From Bacteroidales bacterium (GTDB lineage: Bacteria; Bacteroidota; Bacteroidia; Bacteroidales; Muribaculaceae), in NCBI GenBank assembly GCA_004557195.1, contig SFER01000150.1, forward strand, positions 1-5,304: DNA of 5,304 nucleotides, written 5' to 3'. A program made the translations under genes and the position numbers. This document shows, piece by piece, positions 1 through 5,268 of the stretch; position 1 is the stretch's first letter; every line of letters starts with the position of its first letter. The notes below the pieces were generated by a model, which saw only the letters and a list, made by a program, of their open reading frames with translations, was not told the origin of the DNA and ran no database searches.

Positions 1-114
1 TGTCTTGTCGGTGCCGAGATGCTTATATGCAAATCGGTTTGCCTTAACTTCAAGGGCTTCTTTTACTGCTGCTTGAAGATTGCCAATATCTTCTACGGTG
101 GTGAAATTTCTCAT
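1..114 (-). CDS. argF': N-succinylornithine carbamoyltransferase, N-terminal fragment (cut by window edge)
   Basis: This is the first 38 codons of a gene that continues past the left edge. The protein starts MRNFTTVEDIGNLQAAVKEA and continues with LEVKANRFAYKHLGTDKT. From memory this matches the start of the Bacteroides fragilis transcarbamylase ArgF' (F-x-x-V-x-D-I-G-x-L, then a K-x-R-F-x-Y segment and a K-T just before the carbamoyl-phosphate-binding S-x-R-T loop). That family transfers a carbamoyl group to N-succinylornithine, replacing ordinary ornithine transcarbamylase in arginine synthesis in the cytoplasm. The active-site motifs lie outside the window, so substrate preference (succinyl- versus acetyl-ornithine) is inferred from the lineage. 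The ATG lies 19 nt after the stop of the GLUG gene, in an A/T-rich leader with no Shine-Dalgarno sequence, as is usual in this phylum. It is probably translated from the same transcript as proA. The 38 residues leave some uncertainty, but the match and the neighbourhood with proA support each other. Confidence 0.85.
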   Translation of the reverse strand, partial: MRNFTTVEDIGNLQAAVKEALEVKANRFAYKHLGTDKT

Positions 115-133
115 AATAGCATTAATATTTTTT

Positions 134-1387
134 TTACTTGATTGCAAATTTACCTGCGGCATTGCCTGCTTTCACGATGTATATCCCTGCGGGGAGAACA
201 GCCGAATAGCCTTTGGCGACAAGCGCACCGTTCACCGAATAGATTTCCATATGCTCATCGCATGAAACGACATTGCCGACCACCGAAACAGCAGGCATAT
301 CGGCAGTGACACTCTCCACGCCTGCCACCTTGCTTTGCCATGCCAGCACCGGGAAGCCTCCATTGCGGTTGTCGGTATCGGCGACAAAAGCCTCCGCGCC
401 GTTATTGAGGAGTGAAATCACCTCGGCGCTTTTCATTTCATCGGCACTCTTGGCTGTGGCGCGAGTGTCGCCATATCCGGTGAGTTCCATCACAAAATAG
501 CAGTTTGTCACCTTGTTGGTGGCGAAGGCATCCGACACGATGGCGCAAGGGCTACCCATGAAAGGATTTGATTGTCCGCTCACAGCGCCAATGCTATAGC
601 AGTTTGAAATGGCAAAACGGTCATAGAGCGCGCCGCCTATTCCGGCGCCGCCAAATCCTTCGGCTTTAATTTTGGCAGTGTTATAGCAGTGGTCAACTAC
701 ACCGTTGCCGGCGCCCTGACCAACAATGCCTCCCACTTCGGTGGCGCCAACAACAGCGCCGTTGTTCACGCAGTTTGCAACCTTGCCGCCTTCCATACAG
801 CCGACAAAGCCGCCTGTGAACATGTTTCCATTGACCGAAGCGCGGTTTTCGCAGTTCTCTACAAGCCCGCCAATCATTTCACCCACAAATGAGCCGCACA
901 CGATTTCGCCTTTCACAGCCGAATTGGCACCGAGGACGATGTTGCGGAGCACTGTGCCCTCGCGTGTAACGGCAAAAAGACCGGTGCCGCCAAGTTCTTC
1001 GTCGTAATATTCCACCAAGATGTTGTCAATCACATGGAAATCGCCATCGAGCACCCCCATGAACGCGATAGAGTTATCTACTAAAGTCTGCGATTCGCCG
1101 GTGGTGTAGGTGTCGAAGTTGCCAATTTTCGGGAACGTGCGCCCCTCCGACATCCCCATATCCAAGTCGGCGGTTATCTTAAAAAATTTGTCAGCCAAAG
1201 TGTTGCCCGAATTGACTTGCTCGGCAAGATAGGCAAAATTTTGTTCGTTTTCTATGAGATATGGGTCAGCCTCAGTGCCTGCCCCTTTTGTCCAGGATGC
1301 AGACGAGCCATCCCAAGCGGCAAATGCCGACAGCACACCACACATAGCCACGGCGGCTGCAAGCATATTCTTTTTGATAAGATTCAT
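134..1387 (-). CDS. Secreted GLUG-motif repeat protein with a C-terminal sorting-domain-like tail
   Basis: This 417-residue protein probably leaves the cytoplasm. Residues 1-23 form a Sec signal peptide: lysines at 5-6, a hydrophobic core, and a likely cut after AFA (21-23). There is no good lipobox around Cys16, because Met precedes it. Residues 32-47 carry the W-x-K-G-x-G-T-x-x-D-P-Y-L-I opening typical of Bacteroidales GLUG proteins, followed by F-x-G-V-L-D-G at 109-115 and TGLF at 135-138. Four GLUG-like repeats follow at about 163-187, 190-213, 217-240 and 246-268, each a G-G/S-x-V/I-G turn and most with an N/H-C-x-N/S motif. They probably form a beta-solenoid. The last 50 residues (from about 366) contain IYSVNGALV, LPAGIYIVKAG and a terminal KFAIK, resembling a type IX secretion C-terminal signal; this is inferred from pattern only. 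The gene sits 18 nt after proA and 19 nt before argF', so it is probably cotranscribed with amino-acid synthesis genes. No catalytic residues are apparent and its ligand is unknown; adhesion or glycan binding would be a guess. Confidence 0.87.
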   Translation of the reverse strand: MNLIKKNMLAAAVAMCGVLSAFAAWDGSSASWTKGAGTEADPYLIENEQNFAYLAEQVNSGNTLADKFFKITADLDMGMSEGRTFPKIGNFDTYTTGESQTLVDNSIAFMGVLDGDFHVIDNILVEYYDEELGGTGLFAVTREGTVLRNIVLGANSAVKGEIVCGSFVGEMIGGLVENCENRASVNGNMFTGGFVGCMEGGKVANCVNNGAVVGATEVGGIVGQGAGNGVVDHCYNTAKIKAEGFGGAGIGGALYDRFAISNCYSIGAVSGQSNPFMGSPCAIVSDAFATNKVTNCYFVMELTGYGDTRATAKSADEMKSAEVISLLNNGAEAFVADTDNRNGGFPVLAWQSKVAGVESVTADMPAVSVVGNVVSCDEHMEIYSVNGALVAKGYSAVLPAGIYIVKAGNAAGKFAIK

Positions 1388-1405
1388 AATACTGTAAATT
1401 TTAGA

Positions 1406-2656
1406 TTAGTTATTTCTTATTTGACCATTACCTTCGATAATATATTTATAGGTGGTAATCTCCGGGAGCGCCATCGGACCGCGGGCGTGAAGTTTCTGGG
1501 TGGAGATGCCGATTTCGGCACCAAACCCGAATTGCGCACCGTCGGTAAACGATGTCGGTGCGTTGGTATATACACACGCGGCATCCACTTCGCGGGTGAA
1601 ACGCTTGCACGCATCGGCATCCTCTGCGACAATGCTCTCGCTGTGATGCGATGTGTAGCGCGCGATATGGGCAAGGGCTTCGTCTATCCCATCGACAATG
1701 CGGAGCGACATCTTATAGTCCATATATTCGAGCCCCCAATTCTCGTCGGTGGCGTGCTCGAGAAGCGGATACACACCATCGAGCGCCTTATACGCCACGT
1801 CGTCGGCATAAATCACCACTTTACTTGCTGCAAGCGGCTCTACAAGCGAAGCCAGGTGGGGAATGCGCGCGGCATCGACAAGCAGGCAGTCGAGAGCGTT
1901 GCACACACTCACGCGGCGCGTCTTGGCATTGTTGACAATAGCGCGTCCTTTCTCAATGTCGCCCGAGGCATGGAAATATGTGTGGCAAATTCCCGCTCCG
2001 GTTTCAATCACCGGCACTCGTGAATTGTCGCGGACAAACTCTATGAGGTTCTTGCTGCCTCGCGGAATAATCAAGTCGATATATCCCACGGCATGAAGCA
2101 TCTCGGCTGTAGCCTGATGCGACGGCGGGAGCAGTTGCACCACATTCTCATCGATTCCCGCCGCCTTGAGTGTGCTACGTATGAGTTGCACAATGGCGCG
2201 GTTGCTGTCGATGGCGTCACTGCCCCCTTTGAGCACGCAGGCGCTCCCGCTCTTGAAGCAGAGCGAGAACACATCAAACGACACATTCGGGCGAGCTTCA
2301 TAAATCACCCCTATCACCCCAAACGGTACCGATACCTTGCGTATTTTCAATCCGTTGGGAAGCACCGATTCCATCAACACCTTATCCAATGGCGATGGGA
2401 GTGAAGCCACGTTGCGCATGTCCCCGGCTATCCCGGCAAGGCGTGCCTCGGTGAGCTTAAGCCTGTCGTATTTCGGATTTTCCGGCGACATCTTTGCCAA
2501 ATCCTTGGCGTTGGCGTCGAGAATTGCGGCGGTGTGTTGCCCGATAGCGTCGGCAAGGGTGAGAAGTAGTGAATTTTTTGTGGCATCGTCAAGCAAATTC
2601 AACTTGCGTGCAGCCTCTCTGGCATTTACAAATATTTCATTTAACTGTGAGTCCAT
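1406..2656 (-). CDS. proA: Glutamate-5-semialdehyde dehydrogenase (gamma-glutamyl phosphate reductase)
   Basis: This is a full-length ProA of 416 residues, the normal size for the family. It reduces L-glutamyl 5-phosphate with NADPH to glutamate-5-semialdehyde, the second step of proline synthesis, in the cytoplasm. Family landmarks appear in order: IYEARPNVSFD (118-128), LKGGSDA (142-148), PRGSKNLIEFV (198-208), IETGAGICHTYF (217-228), the catalytic cysteine in VSVCNALD (Cys252), HSESIV (338-343), and the C-terminal VYTNAPTSFTDGAQFGFGAE stretch followed by IGISTQKLHARGPMAL, ending at about 397. No key residue is missing. The ATG at 2656 gives the expected N-terminus and is preceded by an A/T-rich leader without a Shine-Dalgarno sequence. 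It heads a minus-strand unit with the GLUG gene and argF'. Its usual partner proB (glutamate 5-kinase) is not directly upstream: that side holds 288 nt of non-coding DNA and a divergent operon. No clear proA promoter was found; a 13-bp near-palindrome lies 18 nt upstream of the start. Confidence 0.98.
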   Translation of the reverse strand: MDSQLNEIFVNAREAARKLNLLDDATKNSLLLTLADAIGQHTAAILDANAKDLAKMSPENPKYDRLKLTEARLAGIAGDMRNVASLPSPLDKVLMESVLPNGLKIRKVSVPFGVIGVIYEARPNVSFDVFSLCFKSGSACVLKGGSDAIDSNRAIVQLIRSTLKAAGIDENVVQLLPPSHQATAEMLHAVGYIDLIIPRGSKNLIEFVRDNSRVPVIETGAGICHTYFHASGDIEKGRAIVNNAKTRRVSVCNALDCLLVDAARIPHLASLVEPLAASKVVIYADDVAYKALDGVYPLLEHATDENWGLEYMDYKMSLRIVDGIDEALAHIARYTSHHSESIVAEDADACKRFTREVDAACVYTNAPTSFTDGAQFGFGAEIGISTQKLHARGPMALPEITTYKYIIEGNGQIRNN

Positions 2657-2673
2657 AATAGAAAAAATTATTC

Positions 2674-2686
2674 TGCTAAGTTAGCA
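2674..2686. repeat. Near-palindrome TGCTAA-G-TTAGCA upstream of proA
   Basis: Two perfect 6-bp inverted arms are separated by a single base, 18 nt before the proA start codon. On the minus strand the element contains TAACTTAG, one mismatch from the Bacteroidetes -7 consensus TAnnTTTG, but no TTTG box sits at the right distance. It could be an operator or part of the proA promoter/leader. The repeat itself is certain; its function is inference. Confidence 0.4.
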
Positions 2687-2793
2687 CTTTTCGACAAAAC
2701 AACGGCATTTTTTCCCTAAAAACTTAAAAACCCTGTCATTTTGCCTCCCCTTTCGGGTGGCGAGCGCTCTTGTGCGGGGGCGGGGTGGGGCGG

Positions 2794-2814
2794 TGTGTTA
2801 AATTTGTGTTAAAT
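2794..2814 (+). repeat. Tandem direct repeat TGTGTTAAAT x2, 11-bp period
   Basis: TGTGTTAAAT occurs at 2794-2803 and again at 2805-2814, with one T between, giving an 11-bp period of about one helical turn. The pair ends about 12 bp before the -33 box of the transporter promoter (2827-2830). That is a suitable place for an activator site or an A/T-rich upstream element contacted by RNA polymerase. The repeat is exact; the role is inferred. Confidence 0.5.
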
Positions 2815-2826
2815 ATTGATTTTTGT

Positions 2827-2858
2827 TTTGTCGGTAGATATCTAATGTTGTACTTTTG
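2827..2858 (+). promoter_or_regulatory. Bacteroidetes-type primary sigma factor promoter for the ABC transporter operon
   Basis: A TTTG -33 box at 2827-2830 is followed after 20 bp by TACTTTTG at 2851-2858, an exact match to the TAnnTTTG -7 consensus known in Bacteroides. The spacing is also the consensus one (about 19-21 bp). The predicted start of transcription is near 2862-2866, giving a leader of roughly 80 nt before the ATPase start at 2945. A second TTTG at 2822-2825 is the less well spaced alternative. The start overlaps the inverted repeat at 2860-2883, which fits repression. Confidence 0.75.
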
Positions 2859-2859
2859 C

Positions 2860-2883
2860 AGTGTACAAGCACACTGGTACACT
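2860..2883. promoter_or_regulatory. Probable operator for the YtrA-like repressor encoded in the same operon
   Basis: AGTGTAC at 2860-2866 and GTACACT at 2877-2883 form a perfect 7-bp inverted repeat around a 10-bp centre. The repeat begins two bases after the -7 box and covers the predicted transcription start, where a bound protein would block initiation. From memory, the B. subtilis YtrA operator is AGTGTA-13 bp-TACACT; here the same hexamers are separated by 12 bp. A YtrA-type GntR protein is encoded at 4689-5063 as the last gene of the operon, making it the natural candidate ligand. The repeat is seen directly; its pairing with this regulator is inference from position and the family's known site. 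Confidence 0.7.
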
Positions 2884-2904
2884 AAAACACTCAGCGCTGC
2901 TTGT
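2865..2904 (+). other. Possible stem-loop in the transporter operon leader
   Basis: ACAAGCA (2865-2871) is complementary to TGCTTGT (2898-2904). Inside it, CTG (2874-2876) can pair with CAG (2892-2894), leaving a 15-nt loop and a small asymmetric internal bulge. If transcription starts near 2864, this stem would form at or very near the 5' end of the mRNA. It overlaps the right half of the proposed operator, so part of the complementarity may be chance. A role in mRNA stability or translation is speculative. Confidence 0.3.
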
Positions 2905-2944
2905 TGGAAGTGGATTTTGAAAACAACCTAAATAAACAACAATT

Positions 2945-3820
2945 ATGAATGAGACAAAAAATGAGAATTTGATTATGCAAGTGGAGCGAATTGCTTTCAA
3001 TTATGGATGGAGGCAGCAAAAGTCGGTGTTTTCCGACTTTTCGCTCTCGCTTGAACGCGGGAAAGTGTATGGTTTGCTCGGACTTAATGGCGCCGGGAAA
3101 TCTACATTGATTTATCTAATGGCAGGGTTGCTCACACCCAAGTCGGGGCGCGTAACCATCGACGGATGCAATGTGCGCGACCGCCTTCCTTCAACTCTCG
3201 GCAATCTCTTTGTGGTGCCCGAGGAGTTTGAGTTGCCGCACATGTCGCTCAAGGAGTATGCCACTCTCAACGGTGCGCTCTATCCGCGCTTCAGTTATGA
3301 CGACTTGCTTCGCAATCTCGAGCTTTTCGACATCAATCCCGAAATCAAGAGCCTGTCGTCTCTCTCGATGGGGCAGAAGAAGAAAGTGTTGATGAGTTTC
3401 GCCTTTGCCACCCACACCGATTTGATGCTTATGGATGAGCCTACCAATGGCCTCGACATCCCTGGCAAAAGTCAGTTCCGTCGCTTGGTAGCACGTGAGA
3501 TGAGCGATAATCGCACTATCGTTATTTCTACCCACCAAGTGCGCGACATCGACCGCTGCATCGAGCATGTTGTAATTATCGACAACAGCAAGGTGCTGCT
3601 CGATGAGAGTGTGGCGCGAATCACCTCCAAACTGCAATTTGTGGAGAACGGCACAGCCACCGACGCCCAAAGGGCCATTTATTCACAGCCGTCGGTGACG
3701 GGATACAGCATCGTGGCTCCAAGTAATGGCGGTGATGAAACGGAAATCAATCTTGAAACTTTGTTTAACGCCACTCTCGGCAATAGAGATAAAATTACAG
3801 AAATTTTTAACGCTAAATAA
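2945..3820 (+). CDS. ABC transporter ATP-binding protein (YtrB-like)
   Basis: This 291-residue cytoplasmic ATPase should power the membrane partner encoded 9 nt downstream. The nucleotide-binding domain fills about residues 11-225: Walker A GLNGAGKST (46-54), signature LSMGQ (140-144), Walker B LMLMDEP (160-166), D-loop NGLD (168-171) and switch histidine His197 in STHQ. The Q-loop position reads VVPEEFELPH (90-99), so glutamate stands where glutamine is usual; all other ATP-handling residues are present and it should be active. The tail of about 65 residues (226-291) has no motif I recognise. The ATG at 2945 has an A/T-rich leader with no Shine-Dalgarno sequence. An internal ATG at 2975 (Met11) would also leave the whole domain intact and cannot be excluded. 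The gene leads an operon with a permease and a GntR repressor and follows a clear promoter and operator. The combination resembles YtrA-controlled ABC systems of Bacillus. The substrate and direction of transport are unknown. Confidence 0.95.
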   Translation: MNETKNENLIMQVERIAFNYGWRQQKSVFSDFSLSLERGKVYGLLGLNGAGKSTLIYLMAGLLTPKSGRVTIDGCNVRDRLPSTLGNLFVVPEEFELPHMSLKEYATLNGALYPRFSYDDLLRNLELFDINPEIKSLSSLSMGQKKKVLMSFAFATHTDLMLMDEPTNGLDIPGKSQFRRLVAREMSDNRTIVISTHQVRDIDRCIEHVVIIDNSKVLLDESVARITSKLQFVENGTATDAQRAIYSQPSVTGYSIVAPSNGGDETEINLETLFNATLGNRDKITEIFNAK

Positions 3821-3829
3821 ATACATACA

Positions 3830-4636
3830 ATGAATACAAATAATATTTTCTCGATTTCACGCTTTGTGAACTTCGCTAAAAGGGAATTAGTCGAAAACCG
3901 CCGAATGCTGTTGTTGCAAATAGCCTCATTAATTGCTGTGGTTACGTTGACAGGGCTGCTTTTGTCCTATGAGGTTTACACAAATGAGGCTGTAATAGAA
4001 ACGGTCAAGCAAGGAGACCCGTTCTCGTTTTCGATTGTCAATGGCATGGCTGAGCGCAACTGGGTGCGTGTGTGGTCTGTAGGCGCTGTGGTGCTTTTCG
4101 GCTCACTTGCCGTATGGAACATGGATAGCAAGGCAAAACGCATTGCGAGAATCATGTCGCCTGCTTCTCAGTTGGAGAAATTTACATTCGGGGCTGTTTT
4201 GGTGCTTGTCGTTATGCCTGCGATTGCATTTCTTTCTATCGAAGCCTACGATTTGATTCGTGTTATCACATTTAAATATATAATAGATACTCCGTGTCGC
4301 CACCTCGTTGCCTTTACAGATGTCCCGGAGATGATATTTGATGGGGTGAAGCCGCTTGGATTTATTGTTGGTGTGCTCTCTATTCAATCGGTTTTCGTCC
4401 TTGGTAGTGCAATTTGGCATCGCAAACCGCTCATCAAGACAATCGTGGCACTATTGCTGTTCTATTTTGTGGTTATGAGCATTATTGTGTTTGCCGGTCC
4501 TTTTGGCGAAATATTTAATATGGGAGAAAATGTGGGCATCGCATTATCCATTGCTTTTACAGCAATCATGTGGGCTCTTGCCTATTATATCTTCACTCGT
4601 TCGGAAGTTGTTGGACGCATAATTAACCGCAAGTGA
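3830..4636 (+). CDS. ABC-2-like membrane permease subunit
   Basis: This is a 268-residue integral membrane protein. Six hydrophobic helices are visible at about 26-47, 80-97, 119-140, 175-197, 202-222 and 236-255, after a short basic N-terminus (RFVNFAKRELVENRR). Residues 109-118 read MSPASQLEKF, a variant of the LPAS-x-x-EKF motif found between helices in many Bacteroidetes ABC-2-type permease-like proteins, where it probably lies on the cytoplasmic side. The stretch between helices 1 and 2 (about 48-79) and the one between helices 3 and 4 are the likely exposed parts. It almost certainly pairs with the ATPase whose stop lies 9 nt upstream; since only one permease is encoded, a homodimer with two ATPases is expected. 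No binding protein or large extracytoplasmic domain is present, so export or a sensing/resistance role is more likely than uptake, but this is inference. Assignment rests on topology, the short motif and gene context rather than a strong family signature. Confidence 0.88.
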   Translation: MNTNNIFSISRFVNFAKRELVENRRMLLLQIASLIAVVTLTGLLLSYEVYTNEAVIETVKQGDPFSFSIVNGMAERNWVRVWSVGAVVLFGSLAVWNMDSKAKRIARIMSPASQLEKFTFGAVLVLVVMPAIAFLSIEAYDLIRVITFKYIIDTPCRHLVAFTDVPEMIFDGVKPLGFIVGVLSIQSVFVLGSAIWHRKPLIKTIVALLLFYFVVMSIIVFAGPFGEIFNMGENVGIALSIAFTAIMWALAYYIFTRSEVVGRIINRK

Positions 4637-4688
4637 TGATATCCGTAGTACTAATCACGACTTTAGTGTCGTTAATGCTATCAAAGTT

Positions 4689-5063
4689 ATGATAAAGTTC
4701 AGTGAAAACAAGGCGATATACTTGCAAATCGCCGAACGCATTTGCGAGGACATAATTTTGGGTACATACACCGAGGCGGGACGCGTTCCATCGGTGCGTG
4801 AATACGCTCAAATGATTGAGGTGAGCGCCAACACTGTGGCGCGCTCGTTCGACTACTTGCAACAAAAAGGTGTGTTGCTTAATCGCCGCGGCGTAGGGCT
4901 TTTTGTCGCCGACAATGCCGTGGAGGCGATAAAGCGGATGCGCCGAGAGGTGTTTCTGTCGGAAGAGCTTGAGGCGTTCATGCGCCAGGCAGTGCTGCTC
5001 GACATCTCCGAGCAAGACCTCCTGTCGTCCTATCACGCCATAAAGAAGCAACTCGGTAAATAG
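4689..5063 (+). CDS. GntR family transcriptional repressor, YtrA subfamily
   Basis: This 124-residue DNA-binding protein has a winged helix-turn-helix at about 9-73: IYLQIAERICEDIILGTY, then GRVPSVREYA and the recognition helix in VSANTVARSFDYLQ (45-58), ending with the wing RRGVGLFV. After it come only about 50 residues, predicted helical (EELEAFMRQAVLLDISEQ), the short dimerisation tail that marks the YtrA subfamily. This tail has no room for the large ligand-binding domain of FadR- or HutC-type GntR proteins. Such regulators usually repress an adjacent ABC transporter operon and their own gene. Here the gene is last rather than first in the operon, 52 nt after the permease, with a strong terminator directly downstream. 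The 52-nt gap holds a small inverted repeat (ACGAC at 4657-4661, GTCGT at 4668-4672) but no good promoter, so expression probably depends on the promoter at 2827, giving autoregulation. The inducing signal is unknown. Confidence 0.93.
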   Translation: MIKFSENKAIYLQIAERICEDIILGTYTEAGRVPSVREYAQMIEVSANTVARSFDYLQQKGVLLNRRGVGLFVADNAVEAIKRMRREVFLSEELEAFMRQAVLLDISEQDLLSSYHAIKKQLGK

Positions 5064-5098
5064 CAAATTATAGTTAATTGAGACCTGCATAATTTGGG

Positions 5099-5130
5099 GG
5101 CTGATTCCGGTGCCGGAGTCAGCCTTTTTT
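5099..5130 (+). terminator. Intrinsic terminator of the ABC transporter-GntR operon
   Basis: A hairpin with an 11-bp stem (GGCTGATTCCG pairing with CGGAGTCAGCC, one T-G wobble) and a 4-nt loop GTGC at 5099-5124 is followed at once by six T residues (5125-5130). A further T6 tract follows at 5135-5140. It lies 35 nt after the stop codon of the GntR gene and closes the plus-strand operon. There is no matching A-tract on the left side, so it should act in one direction only. Confidence 0.92.
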
Positions 5131-5170
5131 GGCATTTTTTAGAAATTAACGCAGATTAGGGCTCGGAAAA

Positions 5171-5186
5171 TATGTTGTACAACATA
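5171..5186. promoter_or_regulatory. Perfect 16-bp palindrome, probable operator of a downstream gene
   Basis: TATGTTGTACAACATA reads the same on both strands over all 16 bases. It lies in non-coding DNA 40 nt after the terminator and about 75 nt before a TAATTTTG promoter-like box. The length and lack of a spacer suggest a site for a dimeric regulator; the GTAC core is reminiscent of GntR-type sites, but the protein cannot be identified. As RNA it could only form a weak A/U-rich hairpin with no T-tract, so it is not a terminator. Confidence 0.5.
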
Positions 5187-5260
5187 AAGTCAACATTATT
5201 TAACATTTGATATAAGAATCAGTGTTATAGAGTGTTGAGGCTAAAAAGCGGCATTTTGTC

Positions 5261-5268
5261 TAATTTTG
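5261..5268 (+). promoter_or_regulatory. Possible -7 box of a promoter reading out of the window
   Basis: TAATTTTG matches the Bacteroidetes TAnnTTTG consensus exactly. The upstream partner is poor: the nearest candidate, GTTG at 5234-5237, is 23 bp away rather than about 20. Two copies of AGTGTT (5221-5226 and 5231-5236, exactly 10 bp apart) lie just upstream. A weak or activator-dependent promoter for a gene beyond position 5304 is plausible. The region 5131-5304 contains no other gene-like feature. Confidence 0.4.

Noticed and set aside
1217..2023. A 268-codon open frame on the plus strand across the start of the GLUG gene and most of proA
   Set aside because: It is antisense to two well-supported genes, shows no recognisable domain, and its composition follows from the GC-rich codon use of proA on the other strand.
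2762..2769. GAGCGCTC palindrome in the divergent intergenic region
   Set aside because: An 8-bp palindrome is expected by chance at this scale and it is not placed relative to any promoter box.
2975..2977. Alternative ATG start (Met11) for the ABC ATPase
   Set aside because: It keeps the full ATPase domain, but the ATG at 2945 lies closer to a typical A/T-rich leader. Without homologue alignment the upstream start is preferred, not proven.
3191..3670. A 159-codon open frame on the minus strand opposite the ABC ATPase
   Set aside because: It is a shadow of the ATPase reading frame with no domain of its own.
4646..4672. Overlapping small inverted repeats (TAGTACTA; ACGAC/GTCGT) between permease and GntR genes
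   Set aside because: The arms are 4-5 bp, there is no T-tract and no promoter boxes; they are too weak to call a terminator or operator.
4623..5135. A 170-codon open frame on the minus strand opposite the GntR gene
   Set aside because: It is antisense to a clear GntR gene, has no family features, and runs through the intrinsic terminator.
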